Assembly: GCF_022012395.1 (NCBI RefSeq)
Contig: NZ_JAKLTQ010000011.1
Coordinates: forward strand, 62,001 to 126,000
DNA from: Arthrobacter hankyongi
Lineage (GTDB): Bacteria > Actinomycetota > Actinomycetes > Actinomycetales > Micrococcaceae
Direction: 5' to 3'
DNA: 64,000 nucleotides
Under the pieces are notes generated by a model. The model saw nothing but the letters and a program-made list of their open reading frames with translations. It had not been told where the DNA came from and did not search any database. Positions within the stretch are counted from its first letter, which is position 1, and each line of letters opens with the position of its first letter. Shown here piece by piece: positions 39,866-50,949 of the stretch. The translations under genes were made by a program, and so were the position numbers.

Positions 39866-41386
39866 GTGAACGGGCCGGTGGACGGGCCGGGCCGGCGGGA
39901 AGTGCTCGCCGGCGCGCTGGCGGCCATTGCCCTGGCCGGCTGCGGCGGGGTTCCGCGCGGCCGGCTGGCGGCGGCGGCACGGGCGGTGCCGGCCGCCGGT
40001 TCTGCGCACCGGGCTCCCGCAGGGGCATTCAGCTATCAGGCGGAGAACCGGCTTCCGGGCACCTCTGGCGGGCGGGGCCCCGAGCGCTGGATCAGCGACG
40101 GACGGCTCGAGGGGTTCCTGGACCGCACCGCCTCCACTCCCGGGCACCGCGTCCTGCGGCTGTACGCCAGCTCCATCCTGGGCGCGGCAGGCATCCAGGC
40201 GTTCCGGCTGGGTTACTACGGCGGCACCGGCCGGCGGCTGGTCTGGGAAGCCGGCCCGGTCCGGATCCGGCAGCAGCAGCCGCTGACGGTGGACCAACAG
40301 ACACGGATGGTGTCCTGCCCCTGGGAAGCCACGGCCGAGATCGACACGGCGGCCTGGCCGGAGGGTTTCTACCATCTGGTGCTGACCTCGCCGGGGGCCC
40401 GTGACCACCTGATCCCGCTCGTGGTGGAATCACCGGCCCTGCACGGCCGCACCGTGATCGCCTTCAACGACACCACCATGCAGGCCTACAACCACTGGGG
40501 CGGCTACTCCCTTTATGGGGGCCCGGACCACAGGTTCGCGGACCGCGCCTACAAGGTCTGCTTCGACCGGCCGTACCTGGACTTCGACGAACCCGACAAG
40601 CACGACACCCCGCTGGTGCGGGCTGCCGAGGCGCTGGACGATGACGGGCTGTCGCTGGGCTACACCACCGAGTCGCGCCTCGCGGCACATTCCGGGCTGC
40701 TGGCCGGCAGCCGGGCCGTGCTGTTCTCCGGGCATTCGGAGTACTGGTCCGTGCCGATGCGCCGCGGCATCGAGGCCGCCCGGGACAGCGGGACCAATGT
40801 GGTGTTCTTCGGTGCCAACAGCTGCTACTGGAAGACCCGCTCGGTGTCTTCGGCCCTGGGCCCGGGCCGGGTCATCGCCTGCTACAAGAGGGCGTGGCTC
40901 GACCCGCTGCTGCACAGCCGCCCGGACCTGGTGACCGTCCGCTGGCGGGACAGCCCGAGCCCGGATCCGGAAAGCCGGCTCACCGGTGCCCTCTATGCGG
41001 ACCTGCACGCCGTCGGGGAGTTCACCGCCGCCGAACCGGGCTTCTTCGCGTTTGCCGGCACCGGGGCGTCCCGCCGCCAGGGCTTCCCCGGCCTGGTGGG
41101 CGGGGAAGTGGACCGTGTCCTGCCCGGCTACCCGGTACCCCGAGACCTGCGCATCTTCGCCCACTCACCGGCCTCCGGCGACCGCGACCGGCACGGCTGG
41201 TCCGATGCCACCGTGTACATCGCCAAATCCGGCGCCGGTGTCCTGAACCTGGCCTCCATGAACTGGCTGCCGGCCCAGGCCGATCCCCGCACCCCGGAGC
41301 CGTCCCGCCGCATGGGCCTGCGTGTCACGCAGAACATTATCCGCGCCGTCGCCGCCGGGCCTCTCGGTCCCCGCATCGTGGCCTGA
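39866..41386 (+). CDS. N,N-dimethylformamidase beta-subunit-like lipoprotein
   Basis: 506 residues if translation starts at GTG 39866; ATG 39719 gives a longer form. The shorter start gives a tidy signal: PGRREVLAGALAAIALAGC, with twin-arginine and lipobox LAGC, so it is probably a Tat-exported lipoprotein. The body matches the DMFase beta-subunit C-terminal domain family: IAFNDTTMQAYNHWGGYSLY, LLAGSRAVLFSGHSEYWSVP, NVVFFGANSCYWKTR and LNLASMNWLPAQ. True dimethylformamidase is cytosolic and has two subunits; this exported single protein more likely acts on another extracellular substrate or is a structural relative. Confidence 0.7.
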   Translation: MNGPVDGPGRREVLAGALAAIALAGCGGVPRGRLAAAARAVPAAGSAHRAPAGAFSYQAENRLPGTSGGRGPERWISDGRLEGFLDRTASTPGHRVLRLYASSILGAAGIQAFRLGYYGGTGRRLVWEAGPVRIRQQQPLTVDQQTRMVSCPWEATAEIDTAAWPEGFYHLVLTSPGARDHLIPLVVESPALHGRTVIAFNDTTMQAYNHWGGYSLYGGPDHRFADRAYKVCFDRPYLDFDEPDKHDTPLVRAAEALDDDGLSLGYTTESRLAAHSGLLAGSRAVLFSGHSEYWSVPMRRGIEAARDSGTNVVFFGANSCYWKTRSVSSALGPGRVIACYKRAWLDPLLHSRPDLVTVRWRDSPSPDPESRLTGALYADLHAVGEFTAAEPGFFAFAGTGASRRQGFPGLVGGEVDRVLPGYPVPRDLRIFAHSPASGDRDRHGWSDATVYIAKSGAGVLNLASMNWLPAQADPRTPEPSRRMGLRVTQNIIRAVAAGPLGPRIVA

Positions 41387-41454
41387 CCCGCGGGATCCGC
41401 ACAACGTCGTGCCGCCGCCGCTGCAGGGTACTCCCGTACGGCAGCCGACGGTAG

Positions 41455-43968
<2,514 letters not shown>

Positions 43969-43977
43969 CCGAGTCGT

Positions 43978-44009
43978 CCGGGGCCGGCTGCAGTTGCGAC
44001 CGGCCCCGG
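43978..44009 (+). terminator. Hairpin after katG
   Basis: CCGGGGCCGG at 43978-43987 pairs perfectly with CCGGCCCCGG at 44000-44009 around a 12-base loop, 10 bases past the katG stop. There is no T-tract, common in high-GC actinobacteria. Confidence 0.6.
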
Positions 44010-44170
44010 AGCGGCCGGCTGATTGTGTCCAGGGGGTCATGATCAGCCGGGGGCCGATCATGTCCGTCTTGCCGCGGGTGGGTCCGTGCTCACGGGGCTT
44101 CTTTCAATGGAGCATGACGACGAGGTGCCAGAAGCTATTTGGGTTGGCGCTGATATTCAGGTGGCTCGAG

Positions 44171-44815
44171 TCAGTGGCGGCGTTTGGCCCTGACGACCAC
44201 ATCGTGGACCAAGGTCGGGTGGCCGCCTGGACCGGACACGGTCCGGTGCGACTCCTGCGCGGTAGCGATCTCCCAGACCGTTGGGTCCAGACGCGCCGTG
44301 ATGTCGGCAGCTGTCACCGAGGCTGACGCGGGCGGCTCACCGCCATCGAGTCCATGCCCAGGCTCGCCGGTGGAGCCATGGTGGTGGAGGTGGCCAACGA
44401 TGAGCAGGGTGCCCGCAGGTGCGACCCAGGCCGCAATGCGGTCGTAGAACTCCAGTTGAGGCATCTCGGGGTGCGCGTAGTGTGTGGTGACCAGGTCGTA
44501 CTGTGTGTCCGGCTCCCAGACGGAAAGATCCGCCTGGACCCACTGCACTTGCCCGGCAACGCCACTGGCGGCCGCGCGCTCCTCCGCGAGATCGAGTGCC
44601 GCGGCTGCGACGTCCGCTGCGGTGACCTGCCAGCCGCGTGCGGCGAGCCAGATCGCCTCGGCACCGGCACCGCAGCCGGCGTCGATGGCCGTTCCGGGTG
44701 TGAGGTCGCTGACCTCCTGAAGCAGGTGCGGGTTGGGCCGGCTGGTGCTCATGGACGCGGCACGGCCGCCTTGCCAGATCTGGTCCCAGTACTTCTTATC
44801 GAACGAGTGCGTCAT
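44171..44815 (-). CDS. Class I SAM-dependent methyltransferase
   Basis: 214 residues, ATG 44815 overlapping the stop of the upstream flavoprotein by one base. Motif I is AIDAGCGAGAEAIWLAARGW, then VTAADVAAAALDLAEERA, VQADLSVWEPDTQYDLVTTH and GTLLIVGHLHHHG. It belongs with small-molecule methyltransferases of the UbiE/TehB type; relatives next to XRE-cupin regulators and flavin reductases occur in many actinobacteria. Substrate unknown; with a redox partner it may detoxify an electrophile, thiol or metalloid (inference). Confidence 0.8.
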   Translation of the reverse strand: MTHSFDKKYWDQIWQGGRAASMSTSRPNPHLLQEVSDLTPGTAIDAGCGAGAEAIWLAARGWQVTAADVAAAALDLAEERAAASGVAGQVQWVQADLSVWEPDTQYDLVTTHYAHPEMPQLEFYDRIAAWVAPAGTLLIVGHLHHHGSTGEPGHGLDGGEPPASASVTAADITARLDPTVWEIATAQESHRTVSGPGGHPTLVHDVVVRAKRRH

Positions 44816-45783
44816 CAGGCGTCTGCCTTCGCGGTTTGGGCGTCGGCCAGCGTGGCTACTGCCCGATCCAGGTCTTCCATCACAAGGTCGGAGTTGATGT
44901 GCTGAGCCGCGCGGGCGCCCTCTGCGGCGGCACCACTGACCTGCGCGGCCAGATCGGTGGCGTTGCCTGCGACCCAAACGCCTGGAACGGCGGTCTTCCC
45001 GAAGGCGTCAGCTTCGATGAAGGAGCCGGCCGGTTGGGTTTTCGGCTCGATGCCGATTCCGGCGAACGGCTCCATGCGGGCAACCATCCGGGTGGCCACG
45101 ACTACGGCATCGACATCGATGACCTGACCATCGACCAGCCGGACGCCGTTCAGGCGATCGCCGTCGATCTCCAGTCGCGAGATTGCGCCGGCGACCACTG
45201 GAATGTTGAGCGCATCCAGCTGCTCGCGCTCCTGTGGCCCGAGCTGATGGATCCCCGCGAACAGCACGACGTCGGCACTCCAGTGGCGGAACAGGAGCGC
45301 CTTGTGCACCGCCATCGGCCCCGTGGCCAGCACGCCGATCCTGCGATCGCGGGCCTCCCAGCCGTGGCAGCAAGGGCAGTGCAACACTCCGCGGCCCCAC
45401 TGCTCCCGTACCCCGGGGATGTCGGGCAGTTCGTCCACCAATCCGGTGGCGATCAGGAGACGTCGGGTCTGGAGGGCCGCCCCATCGCGGAGCACGACCG
45501 CGAACCCGTACGACTTGCAGCGGACGTCGACCACTTCACCCGCGATGATCTCACCGCCGTACCCCAGGACTTCCTCGCGTCCGCGAGCCAGCAGCTCCAG
45601 GGGGCTCACGCCCTCCAAGGCCAGCAAGCCGTGCACCCTGTCGGCGGGCGCGTTCCTCGGCTGACCTGCATCGACCACGGTCACCGAACGGCGGGCGCGC
45701 GTCAAGGTCAACGCGGCGCTGAGGCCTGCGGCGCCGGCCCCCACAACCACCACGTCTCTGATCAAGTCCTCTTGCTCTGTCAT
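44815..45783 (-). CDS. Thioredoxin-reductase-like FAD oxidoreductase with CPCC motif
   Basis: 322 residues from ATG 45783 (GGAGG seven bases upstream; an ATG 39 bases further out is less likely). FAD motif VVVGAGAAGLSAALTLTRA, redox region VLHCPCCHGWEARD, and VWVAGNATDLAAQVSGAAAE at the end. Thioredoxin reductases have C-A-T-C; here C-P-C-C-H-G, a subgroup also close to bacillithiol-disulfide reductase-like enzymes. It probably reduces a small disulfide or acts as a flavin oxidase; the partner is unknown. It is divergent from an XRE-cupin regulator across an 18-base palindrome. Confidence 0.8.
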   Translation of the reverse strand: MTEQEDLIRDVVVVGAGAAGLSAALTLTRARRSVTVVDAGQPRNAPADRVHGLLALEGVSPLELLARGREEVLGYGGEIIAGEVVDVRCKSYGFAVVLRDGAALQTRRLLIATGLVDELPDIPGVREQWGRGVLHCPCCHGWEARDRRIGVLATGPMAVHKALLFRHWSADVVLFAGIHQLGPQEREQLDALNIPVVAGAISRLEIDGDRLNGVRLVDGQVIDVDAVVVATRMVARMEPFAGIGIEPKTQPAGSFIEADAFGKTAVPGVWVAGNATDLAAQVSGAAAEGARAAQHINSDLVMEDLDRAVATLADAQTAKADA

Positions 45784-45867
45784 GTCCGGCCTCCAAAGAA
45801 TCTGCAGGTTCCGGTTCAGCAACCTGCTTCTTGATGATGGCTAGCGGTAGGTTCAAAGCGCAAACAT

Positions 45868-45885
45868 TTTTGCCAAATGGCAAAA
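45868..45885. promoter_or_regulatory. Perfect palindrome between the XRE-cupin gene and the flavoprotein operon
   Basis: TTTTGCCAAATGGCAAAA: arms of 8 bases (TTTTGCCA / TGGCAAAA) around a 2-base centre, ending seven bases before the regulator's ATG and 85 bases from the flavoprotein start. AT-rich in a GC-rich region. A dyad at that place is a typical autoregulated XRE operator. Confidence 0.6.
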
Positions 45886-45892
45886 TGGAAGC

Positions 45893-46486
45893 ATGGACGA
45901 AACCGACCGTACCCTCAAGGCAGTGGGGCCACGGCTTAAGCATCTGCGTCAGGGGCGCGACATTACCCTGAACGACCTCGCCGATGAGACCGGGATCTCG
46001 ATCAGCACGCTTTCGAGGCTCGAAGCCGGACTCCGGCGCCCCACGCTTGAACAGCTGCTACCCCTGGCCCGCGCGTACGGGGTCACTCTGGATGAGCTTG
46101 TCGATGCACCGCCGACAGGGGACCCGCGCATCAACCTGCGTCCGATCCCCACCAACGACGGCCGCACGATCCTGCCCCTGAGCCGCCGGCCCGGAGGAAT
46201 CCAAGCCTACAAGTTCATCCTCCCCGCCGGACGCGACGACGACGAGCCTGACCTGCGCACCCACGAAGGCTACGACTGGGCATTCGTCCTCAACGGTAAG
46301 CTCCGGCTCGTGCTCGGGCAGTACGACCTCATCCTCAAGCCCGGCGAGGCCGCCGAATTCGACACCCGCACACCGCACTGGTTCGGAGCCACCAGCTCAG
46401 GACCCGTGGAGTTCCTAAGCCTCGTTGGCAAACAGGGTGAACGGGCGCACCTCCGGGCCGCACCGAAGCGCCACCTATCCAACTAG
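45893..46486 (+). CDS. XRE-cupin transcriptional regulator
   Basis: 197 residues. N-terminal HTH (GPRLKHLRQGRDITLNDLAD, ETGISISTLSRLEAGLRRPT) and a C-terminal cupin barrel (THEGYDWAFVLNGKLRLVLG; LILKPGEAAEFDTRTPHWFG) that binds a small effector, possibly with a metal through the His residues. Regulators of this type usually repress a divergent operon, here the flavoprotein/methyltransferase pair. The palindrome directly in front of its own start suggests autoregulation. Confidence 0.85.
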   Translation: MDETDRTLKAVGPRLKHLRQGRDITLNDLADETGISISTLSRLEAGLRRPTLEQLLPLARAYGVTLDELVDAPPTGDPRINLRPIPTNDGRTILPLSRRPGGIQAYKFILPAGRDDDEPDLRTHEGYDWAFVLNGKLRLVLGQYDLILKPGEAAEFDTRTPHWFGATSSGPVEFLSLVGKQGERAHLRAAPKRHLSN

Positions 46487-46562
46487 ATGATTTGTCACCG
46501 GCCCGGCATGCTCGACCGGGCGCCGCGACGCAGGCGAGTGTGCGCCCGGCGCGCGGCGATCA

Positions 46563-46895
46563 ATGGGGACACCCCCAGCCGGTGCCGCCGGCACGAATGA
46601 CTTCCGGCGCCTGCTGCCGGCGGCCGCGGGCCGCCGCCGCCTATATGCGCTCCCGGGCTTTGCCGCCGCATTGGCCTGCGTGCTCGCGGAAGCGGCGGAA
46701 CGGCGCAGCGCCATCATGTGCCGTGAGACGGTGTGGTGGCGCTGCCACCGGCGGCTGATCGCCGACCACGCGCTGCTGCTCGACTGCGCGGAGCCGGTGC
46801 ACCTGATGCCGCCGGGCCGGATGACGGCGCATCAGCCGCCCGAGGGTGTACGGGCGGCGGGGGAGCAGTTGATTTACGACGCCGTACCCGGCTGA
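46563..46895 (+). pseudogene. DUF488 C-terminal half
   Basis: From an ATG at 46563 the frame reads LYALPGFAAALACVLAEAAE, then RRSAIMCRETVWWRCHRRLIAD, the conserved DUF488 C-terminal block (MCAEALWWRCHR). The N-terminal TIGHST part is missing, and the text before residue 20 is low complexity. The family's N-terminal half occurs alone at about 3.1 kb. Expressed alone, the protein would lack half of its fold. Confidence 0.55.
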
Positions 46896-47009
46896 TTGCC
46901 GATTCCCGCGGTGGGCAGTTCCTCCGTGCCCTGCCCGTGTGGTCCGGGTGCGGCACCCTGGGGCGGTCCTTCCGCCCGCTCCAGGGGCCTGGCCGGCACG
47001 GCGGCTGGC

Positions 47010-48212
47010 CTAACCGGCCAGCCAGGTGTCGGGGCCAAAGAGCTCGTAGTGGATCCTGGCGGCGGGAATTCCGGAGTCGATGGCTTCGTGGCGGATCTTT
47101 TTCATGAAGGCCACCGGTCCGCACAGATAGAGCGTGGCGTCATCCGGCAACTCGACCTCGCGCAGGGACATGAACCCCGGCCGGGCATCGCCTTCGGGCT
47201 GCTCCAGCCACAGGTGCAGCGTGGCGCTGTCCAGGCTCGCAACGTCGTCAATCATCTGGTTCCGGAGGGCCCAGTTCTCAAGGCGGGTGTCCGCATGGAG
47301 CACCAGGATGTCCCGGTCCGTTTCCTGAGCTGCCACGGACCGGAGGATCGATGCGGTGTGGGCACAGCCGATGCCTGCGGAGGCCAGCACCACCGGCCCG
47401 CCGTCGTCCTTCAGAGTAATCTCGCCGAAGGGGTTGGACAGTTCCAGCGTGTCGCCGGTCTGGACCCGCTGGTACAGGATCGGGGAGACCTCCCCGCCCT
47501 CGATGAGCTTCACGGTGATTATCCGCCGTGTTCCCGCATCTGCCGACAGCGAGTACTGGCGCACTTGGCGGGTGCCGTCATCTACCGGCACCTTGACCCC
47601 CACATATTGTCCGGCATGGGCGGGTGTGGCCGGCGTGTTATCGGCCGGTTCGAGGGTGAGCGTGACGGCGTGCAAGCCTGCTGGGCGTTTGTCCACGACA
47701 CGCCAGGGGGTCCACATTTTGTCATTGGCCTGCTCGTTGTAGAGGCCCTTTTCCAGCTTGATCAGGGCGTGGGCCATGAGCCAGTAGACCTCGGTCCAGG
47801 CCGTTGCCATGTCCGGAGTGAGTACGCCTTCCAGATCCTCGGCGATTGCCGCAAAGAGGTGCTCGTAGACGACCTGGTACTGTTCCTCCGTTACACCCAG
47901 GGAACCATGTTTGTTGGCGATGTGGGTGAGCATCTGTTCCGGCAGGGTGTCGGGGCTGTCCACCAGATGCGCGGCGAAGACGGCGATGCTGCCGGCCAGC
48001 GCCTGCTGCTGCCTGCCGGACAGTTGGGTTTTCTCGTCACTGTGCCGCCCAGTGACCCGGGGCCGCTGGTTGCTGCGGTTGAACATTCCGTCCAGCAGTT
48101 CGGGATGCGCTGCAAAAAGGCGGGCGTAGAACTTGGGTGTGATTTCCTCGATCCGTGAACCAACGAGGGGCAGGGTTAGTTCAATGATCCGCAGGGACTT
48201 TTCGGAGAGCAT
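47010..48212 (-). CDS. hmp: Flavohemoglobin (nitric oxide dioxygenase)
   Basis: 400 residues. The globin domain has LIDE-like LTLPLVGSRIEEITPKFYAR and proximal His in HIANKHGSLGV (about residue 102); the FAD domain carries RQYSLSADAG, and the NAD domain SAGIGCAHTASILRS and LYLCGPVAFMKK. It converts NO to nitrate with O2 and NADH. Compared with E. coli Hmp there is an insertion of about 15 residues between SNQR and GRQQQAL (TGRHSDEK region), before the proximal helix. Upstream are a TATAGT and an inverted repeat that may be regulatory. Confidence 0.9.
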   Translation of the reverse strand: MLSEKSLRIIELTLPLVGSRIEEITPKFYARLFAAHPELLDGMFNRSNQRPRVTGRHSDEKTQLSGRQQQALAGSIAVFAAHLVDSPDTLPEQMLTHIANKHGSLGVTEEQYQVVYEHLFAAIAEDLEGVLTPDMATAWTEVYWLMAHALIKLEKGLYNEQANDKMWTPWRVVDKRPAGLHAVTLTLEPADNTPATPAHAGQYVGVKVPVDDGTRQVRQYSLSADAGTRRIITVKLIEGGEVSPILYQRVQTGDTLELSNPFGEITLKDDGGPVVLASAGIGCAHTASILRSVAAQETDRDILVLHADTRLENWALRNQMIDDVASLDSATLHLWLEQPEGDARPGFMSLREVELPDDATLYLCGPVAFMKKIRHEAIDSGIPAARIHYELFGPDTWLAG

Positions 48213-48263
48213 TAGGAATCCTCGGCTAGCGATCCGGGGCCGTGGCCGAACCCGGCACTGAAT

Positions 48264-48290
48264 CCCGATCTGGAAGTTGCAAACATCGGG
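48264..48290 (-). promoter_or_regulatory. Candidate operator and -10 upstream of hmp
   Basis: CCCGAT at 48264-48269 and ATCGGG at 48285-48290 are inverted arms separated by 15 bases. On the minus strand a TATAGT hexamer (48299-48294) sits just upstream, a plausible -10, which places the dyad over the start point about 50-75 bases before the hmp ATG. The -35 region (TCTGCC) is poor. NsrR-type control is possible but no consensus match was seen. Confidence 0.3.
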
Positions 48291-48299
48291 CTCACTATA

Positions 48300-48887
48300 C
48301 CGCGTGGAAGGATCAGGGCAGATCAGCGCCCCTCCGCCCGGATACCGGCGGTGCTGAAAACCGGGTCCGTCTGCTGTTGTACAGATCCGTGATGACCATG
48401 CCATCCGGTTCCCGGCCGAAGGCTCCGCGGGAGCAGCGCAGTGCGTGGCGCTGGCCATGTCCTCCAGCATGGTGGATACGATCCCCCTGTCCACCGCTGG
48501 CGCCGCTGCCGAGGCCGGTTCTCGACCCGAAGAGCGCCCGCGCATGACGAAGGTCTTCCTGCATTGGGAATTCTCAATGATCCTGACCGGCCCCCCCTGG
48601 TGATGGTTCCAGGCTCGTGCTGCCGGCCATGCTGCAGGATCTCATTGACTTGCCAAGCTGCAGTTCGACGTTCGCCTGGGCTCCATAGACAACCGGCGGA
48701 GCATGGTCAGCGATTCCAGGCCTCAAGGCTTGGGGCGAAAGCTGCCACGCCGGACCCTGCCGCGGCCAAAACCTGGGATCGCGTCACGGAATTCGATGGC
48801 TGGACGGTGTTCCATTACGCAACCATCCGGCGGATCGGCCCGGAGATGCCGCGGTGGGGCCGGGTAACAGGGGCGGGAAGCCCGGGT
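48300..48887. other. Gap with degenerate coding debris
   Basis: About 590 bases between the hmp promoter region and the hypothetical at 48888. Short coding-like patches appear on both strands without a coherent frame or recognised family. It looks like decayed gene sequence. Confidence 0.35.
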
Positions 48888-49352
48888 TCAGTACTCGCCC
48901 TTGATCACAAAGTAGGAGCCGCGGATCACCCCGGCCAGCTTCGACTTTTGGCGCGCGAACTTGAACTTTGATTCGAGCTCCTCGGGAACCTCCATGCCCT
49001 CGGCAAGCTTGAACCCCACGGCGCGCTTCGTGCCGTCCCCGATCCCGTACATCACGTTGACCGACAGCCCGGACTCGTAGAACACATATGCCATCCGGAT
49101 GCCGTCGACTTCGAAGGACGTAACCTCCAGCGGAGCGGCGGAGATCACGATGTTGCGCTCCTGGGCGAGGATGCGGTTCACCCAGTCGAGCGTTTCCGGC
49201 TCCTCGCCTGCCGTTTGGACGGTGAATACGTGATCGTACTTGTTCTTGTAATAGCGTGCCTCGTTGGCACGCAGTCCTGCCAGCGCCTCCGCCACTGGGG
49301 ACGATTCCACGCCCACGGTGGACACGTTCTGGAAGTCTACGGTGTATGGCAT
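48888..49352 (-). CDS. Hypothetical protein
   Basis: 154 residues with a strong GGAGGGCGC site before the ATG. Beta-rich sequence (MPYTVDFQNVSTVGV; NIVISAAPLEVTSFEVDGIR; MAYVFYESGLSVNVMYGIGD; LAGVIRGSYFVIKGEY) with a basic middle (KFKFARQKSKL). Looks like a well-expressed, folded cytosolic protein. No family recognised and no operon partner. Confidence 0.55.
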   Translation of the reverse strand: MPYTVDFQNVSTVGVESSPVAEALAGLRANEARYYKNKYDHVFTVQTAGEEPETLDWVNRILAQERNIVISAAPLEVTSFEVDGIRMAYVFYESGLSVNVMYGIGDGTKRAVGFKLAEGMEVPEELESKFKFARQKSKLAGVIRGSYFVIKGEY

Positions 49353-49720
49353 GCGCCCTCCTGGTCATGGTTCATTGCTCTCCCCACCCTAGCGTCCGGC
49401 ACCGCGGCAGGGCTTCTCCGTTCCTGCTCGATCCGGACCGGTGCATCCGCCTCTGCCGTCAGGTCCCCGGCCATTACCCGGGTGCGGACCCGACATGCCC
49501 CCGGTGTCGTCATCAGGCACCGGCGAGCAGGGCCAAGGACGTGCGGATCCAGCCCGGAAGGGTGCACTCATTGGCCAGGGTGAAGCACGGATATCGGTTG
49601 TGTCGGCCATCGCTGGAGCATCTGCAGGACAGCAACCGCCCGGCGTTCTGCAGCCACGACGTAGGAGCAGGGGTCTGCCCCCGGGGTGCGCCGTCGCAGC
49701 GGGCACCCCGGGATCGTATG
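49353..49720. other. Gap before the P450 stop
   Basis: About 370 bases with no recognisable gene. It should hold the promoter of the hypothetical on the minus strand and the end of the P450 transcript. Confidence 0.35.
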
Positions 49721-50911
49721 TTAGGCGGCGGTGATGCGGACCGGCAGTGATTCGAATCCGCGGAGCACGTTGTGCAGGATCGGCACCGGCGCCCCCTCGG
49801 GTTCGATGGTGGCCACGCGTTCGAGCAACTGCTGCAGGACGATCTCCATTTCCAGGCGCGCGATCGGCTGGCCGACGCACTGGTGCAGTCCCATGCCGAA
49901 GGCCACGTGGCCGGAGGCGCTGCGGTCGAGGTCGAACTCGTCGGCGTTGTCCCCCCACTTGCGCGGGTCACGGTTGGCGGCGCCGATGAAGACCAGCACC
50001 TTGGCACCGGCCGGGAGCTTCACCCCGCCGAGTTCGGTGTCCACCGCCACGGTGCGGTGGAACTTCTGGAATGGCGATTCCACGCGCAGCGCCTCGTCCA
50101 CGGCGAACCTGGCCAGCTTGGGGTTCTGCCGCAGCCGTGCCCAGGCCTCGGGATAGCGCGCCAGCACCGAGAGGGTGTTGCCGATGCCGAAGACGGTGGT
50201 GTCGACGCCGGCCGAGAGCAGTGCGCGCACCAGCAGCGTGGCCTGCTGTTCGGTGATCAGCCCGTCCCGGACCCGGTCCCAGATGCGCGCGCCGAAGCCG
50301 GTGTCGTTGAGGTTCTCCCGTTCGCAGTTGCGCATCACGGCAGCGGCGTGTTCGTCGCCGTGCGCGAAGGCCTGCTGGAAAATGTAGTTTTCCGGCCCGA
50401 AGGCATTGAAGACCATGTTGCCGTAGGGCAGCAGGTGTTCTCGGCCCTCGTCGGGGATGCCGACGGCGTCCGGAAAGACCCGCAGCGGATACTTCTCCGC
50501 CAGGTCGGTCACGGCGTCGAAGCGGTCACGGCGGGCCAGCTCCTCGGTCAGCTCGACGGCCGGCGGGGTGAAGGGCTCGCGCAGGGCCCGGACCGTGCCG
50601 GGGTTGATCACCCCGGTCAGGGCCCGGCGCATCACGGTGTGGATCGGCGGGTCCGATTCCAGGATGCTGGGCGGACGCCAACCGGAGTCCTTGCGGATGT
50701 CGCGCGGGCCGAGGCCGCCGGAGGAGATGTAGGTTTCGAAGTCGGTCAGGACCTCGTAGACCTCCTGGTACCCGGCGACGGCGTAGCTGCCGGTCGTTTC
50801 GAGCCAGGATACCGGGCCGGCATCGCGGAGCCGGGCAAGGAAGGGATAGGGGTCGAGGATATTGGCCGTATCGAAGGGATCGTCGGCCAGTACGGTTGGT
50901 TCGTGCATCAT
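49721..50911 (-). CDS. Cytochrome P450
   Basis: 396 residues from ATG 50911 (a TTG nine bases earlier is closer to the AGGAG site). I-helix oxygen-binding ALLSAGVDTTVFG (A-G-x-D-T), ExxR in EALRVESPF, and haem-ligand FGMGLHQCVGQPIARLE are present. It is the last gene of an operon with a phthalate-dioxygenase-reductase-type protein and an MFS importer. Such two-component P450s commonly O-demethylate or hydroxylate methoxylated aromatic acids. The exact substrate is unknown; nearby aldehyde and alcohol dehydrogenases fit aromatic catabolism. Confidence 0.9.
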   Translation of the reverse strand: MMHEPTVLADDPFDTANILDPYPFLARLRDAGPVSWLETTGSYAVAGYQEVYEVLTDFETYISSGGLGPRDIRKDSGWRPPSILESDPPIHTVMRRALTGVINPGTVRALREPFTPPAVELTEELARRDRFDAVTDLAEKYPLRVFPDAVGIPDEGREHLLPYGNMVFNAFGPENYIFQQAFAHGDEHAAAVMRNCERENLNDTGFGARIWDRVRDGLITEQQATLLVRALLSAGVDTTVFGIGNTLSVLARYPEAWARLRQNPKLARFAVDEALRVESPFQKFHRTVAVDTELGGVKLPAGAKVLVFIGAANRDPRKWGDNADEFDLDRSASGHVAFGMGLHQCVGQPIARLEMEIVLQQLLERVATIEPEGAPVPILHNVLRGFESLPVRITAA

Positions 50912-50949
50912 GGCGGTCAAGACTGCTCCTGGAACGTGCGGGCTATGGG

